NCBI GenBank assembly: GCA_928212115.1 | Contig: CAKMRJ010005634.1 | Span: 177,318,791 to 177,382,790, forward strand | From: Lactuca virosa | Lineage: Eukaryota; Streptophyta; Magnoliopsida; Asterales; Asteraceae | Direction: 5' to 3' | DNA length: 64,000 bases | Shown: one piece after another, positions 21,865-32,437 of the stretch | Layout: every line of letters starts with the position of its first letter | How positions within the stretch are numbered: position 1 is the first letter of the stretch | Notes under the pieces: generated by a model | The model's database searches: none | What the model was told of the DNA's origin: nothing | The model's input: only the letters and a program-made list of their open reading frames with translations | Position numbers and translations under genes: made by a program

Positions 21865-23495
21865 CTTTGTTTGATTTTTGGTATCTTCAACTTTTTAATT
21901 TCTTTTTAATTTTGATCTTTAAATTTTATACCTTGACTGATCCAAAATTCTTTCAACTTTTTTGGTAATTTCTATCTTTTTTACATGTACCTCACTTTTT
22001 TTAACTCAAAACCTACATGCTTAAGCAAGGAGCTTAATTTCAACCTTTATTGGTTAAGGCATTAGTCTAGATGTAATGACTACTAAAGCTTTCCTATATA
22101 GATTTCAGGTACAGGCTGCATAACTTATTGCATCATATAAGCTACCAGATTACCTTTCATACTTCATGCCTTTTCCGTAAGAAATGGGAAGCCACAAATA
22201 CACTATAACATATATTGGCTCGGGTAAACATTTAGGTTCTCATCGGATCATCCCATACTATACTAGGAAAATTTTAATTAGATAAGTTTCCTAAGTTAAA
22301 CTATTATTTCAAGTTTAAATGAATGCAAAATTTGAAACAAGCAATGCACGTTTTGAAAAATCAAATGCTTTTCTATAATGCAATATACCCTCTACCCCAC
22401 ACTTGTTTTATGCAATGCCCTCGTTGCATATTATGAAAAAAAACATATAATTAAATAGGGAGAAAAAGGAACAGACTCCCCTGAGATAGAAGATGCATCT
22501 CGAATCGTGTGGATATGTCTAGGAAAGCCAGCTTGCTCGAAATTGTGGAAACAGAAGTGGTATGTAGAATGGCATCCTCCTTACGTGATGAAAAACTCCC
22601 CCATAACATAGGAAAGTGTCAACCATGTCGTAGCATCCGGAATAATACTTCGTCATCGCATCAAAATAAAAATCCATGGCGTGGGAACAACTCATTCATG
22701 CCATGGAAATCAACTTATAATTAGAAACGCCACTCGTCGAGATAAATAATCTTTCCAAATATACCCTCCTTCACTTATTAAGGACTTGGACACTTAGACT
22801 TCAGAATGTATTTGATCAGAATCGAAAAACGGTCTTGAAAAGGCACCACCTCATGGTGAAATGGAACACACTGTGGTGGTTCACAAAGAATATTTTTACG
22901 GTGTTCTGATTGCGACAACACGACGTGTTGTATATTGCGACAACGTGTTGGTCTTGAAATGGCAATTACATGTGCCGAAATAAATAGATGTCTGAAATAT
23001 GTGGTGGGGCCAACTAATGTACGCATATCTTAGGCGTGATTCTTCACTCGTTGACACAAATAAACACCCGAAAACGCTATAATCTCACTTCTCTCGCCGT
23101 TTTCTAATCTTTCTCTATAAAGAACCTCCTTTTGCAAAAAATATCCTCACTCGGACTCTAAAAATTCCCTGAATATAAATCAAAGAAAAGTAATGAAACT
23201 AGGAAACATAGTTAAACAACCAAAACCAAAGATATGTATCCAACAAACCAAAACAAACAAACCAAACACATGAAAAATAAAAACACCAAAGAAACTCTCA
23301 TTCTTTATCATCACCATAGCCTCCTCCGCTTCCACCTGCTCCGCCTTGCTGCTCTCGCCACAATTCCTCCCAACTCGGCATATAAAGGTACGACGCAGGA
23401 AAATGATTGGGTCTAAACAAGTGTAGCTGCTGCAACATATAATCTGCTCACATTACTATAATTCCCGCTCCTTGCCAAGTTATCCTGAAATCTTC
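21865..23495 (-). other. E 3' untranslated region
   Basis: No gene found in about 1.6 kb. In element sense it carries a GTGTGGGGTAGAGGG phrase (about 22389-22404 reversed) of the type found near the 3' end of Athila elements. It also holds a perfect 17-bp palindrome ACAACACGACGTGTTGT at 22915-22931. The short frames at 22778-23026 show no family features. Confidence 0.5.
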
Positions 23496-23499
23496 TATA

Positions 23500-24616
23500 T
23501 GTCACACTGTAAGGATCCATGGGAAGCTCTTCCTCTGTCGGGACCACCGGCGGCTCATCTTCTTCTCGTTCCCCTCCTCTTCGTCGGACCCGCCTCCCGG
23601 GTTGGTTGCCGGGGGGAGGGGGTGTCAGCGGGAATGGAAAAAGTACTTATCCCATGATCTTCAACAATGTGTGCCCTCTTATAAAGGAGAGGAGAGAAGG
23701 ATTTATGTGGCTCAATTGTCAAGAACATAGCCATATGTTTCTCGAGAATACCAAATGATCATGCAAGGCGAGTTATCAACATGTCACTATAAAGAGGACA
23801 GCCACGCCTGTCTTTTCCCGCTCTAACTGCAAGAAACTCCGCCAACAGGAAAGGAAGGTCCACATAAACATCGGGAGTCGTTAAGGCCCATAGAAAAAAT
23901 ACATAAATAGTAGGGACCTTGTCCCCCTCTTGCCTTTGATTTATCGTATTTGTTATCAAACGATGCAAGAGTCGATGAAAAGGGGACCGAATGTCACTTT
24001 CTTAAGCTGTCCCCTTATGATAGGCTTCATTTTCTATGTTGTTCCAATGCGTTTCTGCCTTGAAACCCTCCGTAATACGCATGGAACCCTTAATGTATTG
24101 GAGATATGGCTCAGAATGGACCTCAGACGTAGTATAGATTTCCATCCTCAACGCGAAATCAGCAAGGCTAGGAGTGAGTCATTCCCCACCAAGGAAAAAA
24201 GTGAGGTTGTCTTCATCAAATGCTCCATCTTTCCTTCGAAAAGAAATTGTGCCTAAAAACTCAATTACCAATTCCTTGTATACGATCTCTTGGATTTGGA
24301 ATAACTGTCTCCACCCCATGGACTTAAACTGGCCATGTACCCCAGCAAAGTTCCTAACAAAATATGGCTCGATGCCCTCCAATAAGCCCGTTTGTTCACT
24401 CCATTGCCAATTGAAAACTGCAAGAACATGAATTTTCCTTTGCTTCATCCACTCTAGCTTTGCATTCCATAGAACTTCGGGACCAACAACCCATAGAAAA
24501 GTGTACCATGGGTAATCGTTGCGTTGGCCGGGTTGGTTGCGGCGTGAACGGCTAGCCATGGATGCAAAATTACCAAACAGAACAAATAAGGAAACCATAT
24601 GCAAGATTAAAATCAA
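23500..24616 (-). pseudogene. E env-like / Athila ORF remnant
   Basis: Downstream of integrase in element sense, where Athila elements carry an additional env-like ORF. The minus strand gives MASRSRRNQPGQRNDYPW and LEGIEPYFVRNF in a 145-codon frame ending at 24179, then after interruptions TTPDVYVDLPFLLAEFLA and GCPLYSDMLITRLA at about 23968-23759, which fit the Athila ORF family (the SLTTPDVYVNLPFYLA type). Role in plants unproven; no clear signal peptide or fusion segment is visible. Broken by several stops and frameshifts. Confidence 0.6.
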
Positions 24617-24619
24617 AAT

Positions 24620-25500
24620 AAAAGAGATTAGGCCTCAAAATGTTCACCACGTCGAGGACCACGACGAGTCGTCGTGGTCGACGAACTGTCACAAAGAAAT
24701 TAAAGACAAGTAAGATAGCAACAAACTCAAGCCAAAAACATCAACATCTTGGTCCAATTTTTTGAAAAAATTGAAACCCTAAATTCTCAAAATCGACCCT
24801 AATCTTGTTCTAATCAGCAATTACAAACCACATACTAGCAAATACTCGATTAGTATCATATAAATAACATAATAATCATACCTTTTTGTTGAAAGAGCAA
24901 AGAAATTGAAGGTAGAAGGATGAAGTTCTTCGTGGGAACAAGGGCACGACGAGAGAGATGCGTAGAGTAAAAAGTAAGAAAATGTTTTGACTGTGGAATA
25001 AAATCCTAAATTGACTGAGTTTAAAATGTCACCACGTCGTGGTGTCGCATAAAAATTTGTGGTTTGTTTTCTAGAAAATCACCACGGTGTGTTGAGATAT
25101 ACCACGTCGTGGTGTAAAAAAAATTGTAATTTAGTCAAAGTTTTTATCAAAGTCTCCACCCCACACTCATTCCATGCCATTCCCGACTTCGAAATCCATA
25201 AAAATTTAGAAGAATGAGAGAGTAAAATCAAACATAAATAAAACAAAAATAAACAAAAGAAAATAAAAGAAAAGGAAAGAAATGCAAACTCAAAATCACA
25301 GGTTCCCTCCTGCAAGCGCTTCTTTTTGGGGAGTCATGAGCCGGACTCTTTCCCGTCTACGTTGATTCAGCTAGTGCAAGTTCCATAGTTTCCCTTTCTC
25401 TTTCTTCAATTGGCATACCTTCCTCACAATTCTTCACTCTATGCCCATTAACTTTGAAGGGAGTTCCATCTCTTGATATTAACTCAATGGTACCATGTGG
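24620..25500 (-). other. E spacer between integrase and env-like ORF
   Basis: Encodes the last integrase-tail residues at its right edge (about 25320-25500: GTIELISRDGTPFKVNGHRVK, identifiable on the minus strand) and then noncoding DNA. It contains a 23-bp perfect palindrome centred at 24668 (24657-24679), CACCACGTCGTGGTG at 25030-25044 and ACCACGTCGTGGT at 25101-25113. Confidence 0.6.
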
Positions 25501-25506
25501 GAAAAC

Positions 25507-26672
25507 TTATTTGATAACGAAAAGTTCATCCCACCGGGTTTGTAATTTTCTGGGAAAAAGCTTTAACTTTGAATTGAAAAGTAGCACTTTTTGACCTTCA
25601 TGAAAATCCTTTCGCCCTTTTAACCTTGTATCATGCCATTCCTTCGTTTTATCCTTATAATTTAATGAACTAGTGTATGCTTCATTCCTTAATTCCTCAA
25701 CCACATTTAATTGCATCAAATGGTTGGTACGAAGTTCGGCCAAATCAAAGTTACAAGTCTTCAAAGCCCAAAATGCCTTATGTTCAATTTCAACCGGCAA
25801 GCGACAACTTTTTTCATATACCAACCTATATGGCATAGTACCAATAGGTGTTTTAAAAGCCGTGCGAAATGCCCAATGTGCATAATCAAGCTTTTCTGAC
25901 CACTCCTTTTTGTTACGCCAACCGATCTCTCCAATATTCGCTTTAACGCCCGGTTTGTAACTTCGGTTTGCCCACTTGTTTGTGGATGATATGATGTCGA
26001 AAACCTATGGTGTACACCATATTTTTGTAACACCTTAGCCAATTGATCATTTGTGAAGTGGGTACCTTGATCGCTAATAAGAGCTTTTGGGACACCAAAT
26101 CTTGAGAATAACTTTAAAGGAACGAACCACTACCCTAGCATCATTAGTAGGTAATGCTTGTGCCTCCGCTCATTTAGAAACGTAATGTCAATCCCCCATA
26201 CATCAAATATCTCGCAAACTTGGATGCTATTTTGGGGCATCTCGTTTCGGGATGAAATGTTTCCTGTTCTCTGACACGAATCACACTCTTTAACAAATTT
26301 AGTAGCATCCTTGAAAATAGTGGGCCAGTAAAACCTAATATCAAAGACCTTTTTCGCCGTGTATTGTGCTCCATGATGTCCTCCAGTGAGCCCGTTACGA
26401 CAACGTTTAAAGATTTCAAGACTTTCTTTCCCGAACACACATCTTCGTATTATCCCGTCGGCGCAACTTCTGAATAGATATGGCACATCCCAAAAGTAAT
26501 ACTTGACTTCAGGAAATAGTTTCTTCTTTTGTTGACGTGTCAACTCTGATGGAAGATAATCACTTGCTAAATAGTTAGTTATGTCTGCATACCAAGGTAC
26601 TTCTCTTGCTATAACCATAAGATATTCCTCGGGAAAATCATCTCCAGTCTTGTTTTCTTCCAATTCTTCCAA
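25507..26672 (-). pseudogene. E integrase
   Basis: Zinc-finger part intact in outline (GGHHGAQYTAKKVFDIRFYWPT, ECDSCQRTGN), first catalytic Asp region WGIDITF at about 26190, second region lost in the gap near 26045-26130 (an SDQGTHF-type stretch is frame-broken), third region YHPQTSGQTEVTNRALKRIL with its Glu at about 25960. The C-terminal part (MPYRLVYEKSCRLPVE...RWDELFVIK) continues in another frame to 25507. At least two frameshifts. It would insert cDNA into the chromosome. Confidence 0.85.
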
Positions 26673-26681
26673 ATGCGGGTT

Positions 26682-28195
26682 TTAAAGTCTTGATAAGTGA
26701 TCGACAGCCACGTTCTCCATTCCTTTTTTATCTCTAATTTCAATGTCAAATTCTTGTAAAAGAAATACCCAACGTATCAATCTTGGTTTGGCATCCTGTT
26801 TAGCAAAAAGATACTTGAGGGCAAAATGGTCGGTAAAAACGATTGTCTTTGATAAAACTAGATATGGGCAGAATTTATCAAAAGCATAAACCACCACGAG
26901 CCGCTCCTTTTCGGTAGTAGTGTAATTCTCTTGAGCTGGGTTTAGAGTTTTGCTTGCACAGTAGATAGGTTGAAAATGCTTGTCAATCCTTTGTCCCAAA
27001 ACAACTCCAACAGCATAGTCACTAGCATCGCTCATTAGCTCAAAAGGAAGACTCCAATTTGGGGCGATCATAATAGCGGTACTAGTCAACTTTTCCTTTA
27101 ACAATTGAAAGGCTTCATGAAATCCTTAGAAAGGTCAAATGGGGCATCCTTCAAAAGAAGTTGAGTCAATGGCCTTGTTATCTTCGAAAAAACATTGATG
27201 AATCGGCGGTAAAATCCCGCATGGCCTAGAAAGCTCCTCACCCCTTTTACATTTGTTGGAGGTGGTAATTTAGCTATAGTGTCAACTTTTGCTCGATCCA
27301 CCTCTATCCCCAATTTTGAGACTTTGTGTCCCAACACAATTCCTTCCTTTACCATGAAGTGGCACTTTTATTAATTTAGGACTAGGTTGGTCTTCTCACA
27401 TCTTGCTAGCATTAGGTCTAAGTTGGTCAAACAATCCTCAAAAGATGACCCCAAAACCGAGAAGTCATCCATGAAAACCTCCAAAAATTTCTCGATCGTG
27501 TCATGGAAGATAACCATCATGCACCTTTGGAAAGTAGTTGTTGCGTTGCATAACCCAAATGGCATGCCTCTATATGGAAAAGTCCCACTTGGGCAAGTGA
27601 AAGTGGTCTTTTATTGGTCTTGTGGGCCAATTGGAGTTTGGAAGTACCCCGAAAAACCATCTAGGAAACAATAGTAAAGATGACCAGATAGCCTTTCGAG
27701 CATTTGATCGATAAAAGGTATAGGAAAGTGATCCTTGCATGTAGCATCATTAAGCTTTCGATAGTCGATGCAAACGCACCACCTGGTTGCCGTTCTTGTT
27801 GGTATTAGCTCATTGTCTTCGTTGGTAACCACCATTATTACTCCTTTCTTTGGCACCACGTGTACCAGACATACCCATGGGCTATCGGATATTGAATATA
27901 TTATGTTGGCATCCAAAAGTTTGACCACCTCCTCTTTCACCACTTCTTGCATATTTGGGTTTAGTGTTCTTTGGCGTTGCACCACCAATTTAGCTCATTC
28001 TTCTAAGTTAATTTTTTGCGAACAATAGGCGGGACTAATCCCTTTTATATTGGTAATCTTCCATGCTATGGCACTTTGTCTTTTCCATAGTACTTCCATA
28101 AGGCTTTCTTTTTCGTGTTTTGTTAGATCGGATGCTATGATTACTGGTTTTTGTTGTCCTTCTTCCAAGAATACATACTCCAGGTGTTCGGCCAA
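26682..28195 (-). pseudogene. pol: E reverse transcriptase and RNase H
   Basis: RT on the minus strand: VVKEEVVKLLDANIIYSISDS (27960), CVCIDYRKLN, MPFGLCNATTTFQRCM (27565) and the catalytic EVFMDDFSVLG at about 27475; the Val of FVDD is Met. RNase H follows (27104-26682: LMSDASDYAVGVVLGQR, TDHFALKYLF, MENVAVDHLSRL). Frames change at about 27990, 27600 and 27370. The linker upstream (28438-27995) is also present. Confidence 0.88.
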
Positions 28196-28198
28196 GGC

Positions 28199-28882
28199 TT
28201 AAAGCTTAACTTTTTGTTCTTTTTCATTCACCACAACGTGGGCCTGCTGCCACGTCGTGTTGTCGCAACTTTTAATGTCAAATCGTGGAAAAATTAAGGG
28301 CAACGACGTGTTGCCTATGCCACGTCGTGTTGCTTCTTCTGTCTCCCTTTTCAATTCATTGTACTCGCTTTTCTCCAATAGCTTCTCCAATCCTTGTATA
28401 TCAAGATCGGCATCAAAGTCACCTTCTCCTAGCACCATATATCCCTCGGTCTATTTTTCTTTCCACCCTCCTAGCTCTTTTTCAAGTACATCATCAATAA
28501 CATTAACTGAAAAAGCCATGTCATCACTTATTCTTTAATGTTGAATTGCTCTATTCACTCCAAAAGTGACTGCTTCTTCTCCAACTCGAAGAGTGAGTTT
28601 GGACTCTCTAATATCCACCAAGGCTCGGGCGGTGCTCAAGAAGGGCCTTCCAAGGATGAGTGGGACTTGTTCGTCTTCCTCCATGTCTAAAACAATGAAA
28701 ACTGCGGGAATTACAAACTTGTCAACTTTTACTAGAAAGTCTTCACATATACCTCTTGGAAAGGTCATGGTCTTGTTGGCTAAATGGATGACCATGCGGA
28801 CCGGTCTTGGTTCGGGGAGATCGAGCTTCTTGAAGAACGAGTAGGGCATCAAATTAACACTTGCTCCTGAGTCGGCTAGAGC
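28199..28882 (-). pseudogene. E protease, 3' (downstream) part
   Basis: Starts exactly at the insertion of D: HALADSGASVNLMPYSFFKKL with the active-site Asp present, then PLILGRPFLSTARALVDI, the flap and C-terminal motifs of an Athila protease. Read in element sense, the residues before the insertion come from the other side of D (43887 onwards), in frame once one copy of the 5-bp target duplication is discounted. So this gene was whole apart from point lesions when D landed. Confidence 0.85.
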
Positions 28883-28887
28883 ATGAC

Positions 28888-29207
28888 TGTAACAACCCAA
28901 ATTTCTAATAAAAATATTCATTTTAAATAACCAAAACATTTCCATAAGATATAAAATTACCAAACACATTTGTTTTCAAAATCCATAACATCAGATAAAA
29001 TTATTCATAATATCATAGTGTCCCAAATAAAACACCAGAGAGTGCATGCCGCGCCATCACGCCGGGCCCTTGCGCTTAGATCCCGAAGTACCTAAAACAA
29101 CCAACAAACTGTAAGCTAATCCTTACTGAGTTCCGCAGAGCATACCCCACACAATCCACATAATCTCATAAACCAGATTAGCTATATCAGCTACATAAAC
29201 CACATAA
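28888..29207 (-). repeat. D 3' LTR, outer part (before C insertion)
   Basis: TGTAACAACCCAAATTTC... to the point where C begins. No coding sequence. The LTR continues after C at about 36928. Confidence 0.8.
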
Positions 29208-29711
29208 TTTTGGATAAGGTGTGTAAGTCCATACCTATTTTTGGTATGTGCTTGACCCGGTTGGCATGGTCCATTTGGGTGGCATGGCATTGCAACACTT
29301 GGATATACTAAATGAGAGAAAGGACACTTAAGGATTATTAATATATTATAAGTTCTAATATATTAATAATATTATTTAATTATTATTGATCAAAGAATTA
29401 ATTTGGAATCATACTTGAGAACCTTTGGAGTATAAGTGAACTTCTCTCAAGGTTAATCCAAGTATTGTGGTGTTGTGTGAGACATTTGAGGCATCACACT
29501 TGAGGTGCTAGGCTCACAAGGTTCTCAAGGAATCCAAACAACAAAAGGTATGTTCTACTTCTAGCATTTATGTTTATAAGTTCCCCATGCTATGGTAGAT
29601 AGGTTATGAACCTTGGAAATCAAATTTGCATGTATCTTAGTAAAACATATATCCAAGGTTTATAGGGTTGCATGTACACCTTAGGAGTGTTAGAATGCTC
29701 AAAACCCTTTA
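29208..29711 (+). repeat. C 5' LTR with internal deletion
   Basis: 504 bp against 771 bp for the 3' LTR. The match is continuous from GGATAAGGTG to GAATTAATTTGGA, then jumps (about 29410) to the stretch GGAGTATAAGTGAACTTCTC; about 260 bp present at 36358-36645, including the likely promoter part (CTATATAAAGACC, about 36580), is missing. Confidence 0.88.
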
Positions 29712-29724
29712 GTAGTATCAGAGC

Positions 29725-30421
29725 CTAGGCTTGTTTTCTTGATACTTGATGCAAATTGTTGAAAAAACTCAAGTTTTCTGCATTCTGCGAGATGAACTCA
29801 CCGAGTCCATGGGGGGACTCGACGATTCCATGTGATAATTCATCCTACTCGTCGAGTAGGTTCTTGCACTCGACGAGTAGGAGCCCAGAATGCAGATTTT
29901 CAAGTTTTGCTGCTGGAAATGGACTAGAAACATTACCCTAAACTGTTTTGGTCTTATAAAACTTGTTTTAGATGGTGTAATGGTTATGCTAATCAATTTT
30001 CAATGGCTATTATCAAAATTTCAAGTCTTGTATGGTTTATTTTTTATTCTTGAAATTGTTGATATGAACATTCATACATTTATGAGTTTAGAAGATCATA
30101 GGAATTATTTACAACTTGCTTGTTAGTTTAATTCTTGATCATTTTGTGTTTTAATGGAATCCATAATTTTCCTCAAGTTATGGATTACCAAAAGTCACTC
30201 TTTTAAAGTCCCTTAAAGAAACACATAGGTTACATAAAATGAAAAGTCTATCATTTTAATAAACCATTAACTCATAAGTTATGAAAGATGAAAAGTTTTC
30301 AAAGTTACAAAACTTGCCCTCAAGTTTTGGAACATGTAAAGTCACTTTAAAAACTTTAGTTCCAATCCCTAGAATTTTAAAAGTTAAAATTCAACCCTTA
30401 TACTTTATAATATTATAAGTT

Positions 30422-30478
<57 letters not shown>

Positions 30479-31259
30479 AACAAGTCGTTTTACCGTTAGT
30501 AGGCCTCATTCACGAAGCCGTTCTATAAGGGGGTATAAGGTTGTTGCCTATAAAATGGCAGCTGAATGAGTGTCCACTCTCACCCACCGCTTCCTTGACT
30601 GGTGGAGGGTCGTTAGCCGAACGGGTAGGACAATGACTTTAATCCTCATTAAAAGTATGATGATTATAAAGTAACTGAATGTTTTTATAAATTCCCAATC
30701 TTAATTACTTTAGGAAAATGTGAATAAGGAGCTAACCCATGAAATTACACTTTGCACTTTGATTAAGTCGTTAGTGGAGCGTGTGTGGTTAACCGGCACA
30801 CTAACCTGGACTTAATAAGGTAGGCAAAGGGTGGCTTAAGTTTATCATAGGTCGGTGGAGCGCGTGTGGTTAACCGGCACATCGATTGAGTTATAAACAT
30901 TAAGAGTAGCAAGTAATTTACATGGTTACTTCACACCTTGCTATGTGATCCTTGGCATCCCAGTCACAAAACATGAAGGGCACACTCGAGATTGAAACAT
31001 GCCATTGAAAAGTTCAATGAATCTCAAAGAATCTAGGAGTTTCAAAAACCAATTAAAACCTACTAATTTATTTCGTTTTTCATGGTGGAAATTAGTGAAT
31101 CGTCATTCACCTACCTTCAAATATTTTATAGCTTGGATTACGGCATCCCTCTCCCAAGTTATAGAATATTGTGTTGGGTCCTAGCCTTAATATTATATTT
31201 GGGTTTCTTATTAAGGACTATCTTTATATCTAATCTAAACTTGTCTTTCTTCTTTTCAG
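29725..31259 (+). other. C 5' leader: palindromes, conserved block and (TA)n, no gene
   Basis: It contains a stem-forming pair (CTGCATTCTG about 29778-29787 and CAGAATGCAG about 29886-29895) enclosing ACTCGTCGAGT-type palindromes (29797-29883), the (TA)n run 30422-30476, the block conserved in B and G (30494-30632: GTAGGCCTCATTCACGAAGC ... GTCGTTAGCCGAACGGGTAG) and two copies of GTGTGGTTAACCGGCAC (30783-30799, 30864-30880). A longer frame at 30999-31342 overlaps the gag start and has no family features. Confidence 0.75.
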
Positions 31260-32437
31260 ATGTCTTCCAACAATGCTGCTTCTGGCTCAAACCCTATCGG
31301 CTCCTTCTCTCTCATGAACCTTTGTGGGAGAGTCATCTTTGATGGATCCAACTTTATGGATTGGATCAGGAACATCAGGATGGTCACTCGTTATGAGGAC
31401 AAGGAATATTTCCTCGACAAGGAGCTTAAGGAACTTGATGAGTCATCTGCTACTCCTGAGGAGATCGTTGAATACCAGGTACATGAGAGAGATGCCACCA
31501 AAGTGGTGTGTATCATGTTGGCCACAATGACAGCGGAGCTCCAAAAGTCCTATGAGGACTACTACCCTTTTGAGATGCACCAGGTCTTGATGGACCGCTA
31601 CCATTAGAGTGCTCGTCAAGAGCGGTATGAAATCATCTCCTCCATGCTAACAACCAGGATGAAGGATGGTGAACCCATCACGGGCCACATGCAGAAAATG
31701 CAAAGGTATGTGGACCGTTTTCTGAAGCTAAATGTGAACTTCCCAGAGGAGTTGGCAATTGATATCATTTTGCACTCCTTACCTTCGTGTTATAATCAAT
31801 TTCGCATGACATACCACATTAACAAGGAGGAAGTTACACTCAGCAAACTTCAAGGACTTTTGAAGACCACAGAAAGTGGTCTTAAAGGTAAGTCGGTTGT
31901 TACTACTCCTACTCCTACCGCGGCCCCTGTCTTGGCAATCGGGCAAGGCAAAGGAAAGAAGAGGAAGAGCCCTTCTAAGGGCACCAAGGGAAAGTCCCGT
32001 GATGGCTCCTCTTCAAGTGGAACCAAGAAAGGTTTCGTCACTCCTTCCGCTAATCCTAAAGAGGCTGAATGCTTCTATTGCCATGAAAAGTCGCACTAGA
32101 AGCGAAACTGCCCAAAATACTTGCAAGTAGTTATGGATGGGAAAGTGAAACCCAACCATGTAGGTATATACACTATATTGTCTAATAACTCACCCTATTC
32201 TAATTATTGGGTCCTTGATACAGGTTGTGGTATTCACATATGTTTTGATTTGCAGGGACTAAGAAGAAGTGAGAATGTGGAGCATGGGAAGATAAACTTG
32301 ATCATGGGGAATAGGAAAGTTACACCTGTCACCAAGATTGGAGTTTTTTCTTTGTTGCTAAGTAGTGGGTTAACATTAGATTTTAATAAATGTTGTTACT
32401 CGCCTGAAATGGCAAGAAATGTTATTTCTTTCATGGT
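31260..32437 (+). pseudogene. gag: C gag and protease
   Basis: Starts ATG at 31260 in the same frame and with the same N-terminal pattern as B gag (GSFSLMNLCGRVIFDGSNF). UBN2-type gag, then basic linker, zinc knuckle CFYCHEKSH*KRNC whose Trp codon is a TAG (32097-32099), and protease YWVLDTGCGIHIC with the catalytic Asp intact (about 32208-32250). Another TAG at 31605-31607 follows DRYH. A frameshift near 32435 passes to the pol frame. Nonsense codons and one shift aside, the protein is complete. Confidence 0.92.

Noticed and set aside
24179..24616. A host gene encoding a 145-residue protein
   Set aside because: Position after Athila integrase and the continuing similarity at 23968-23759 fit the Athila env-like ORF better.
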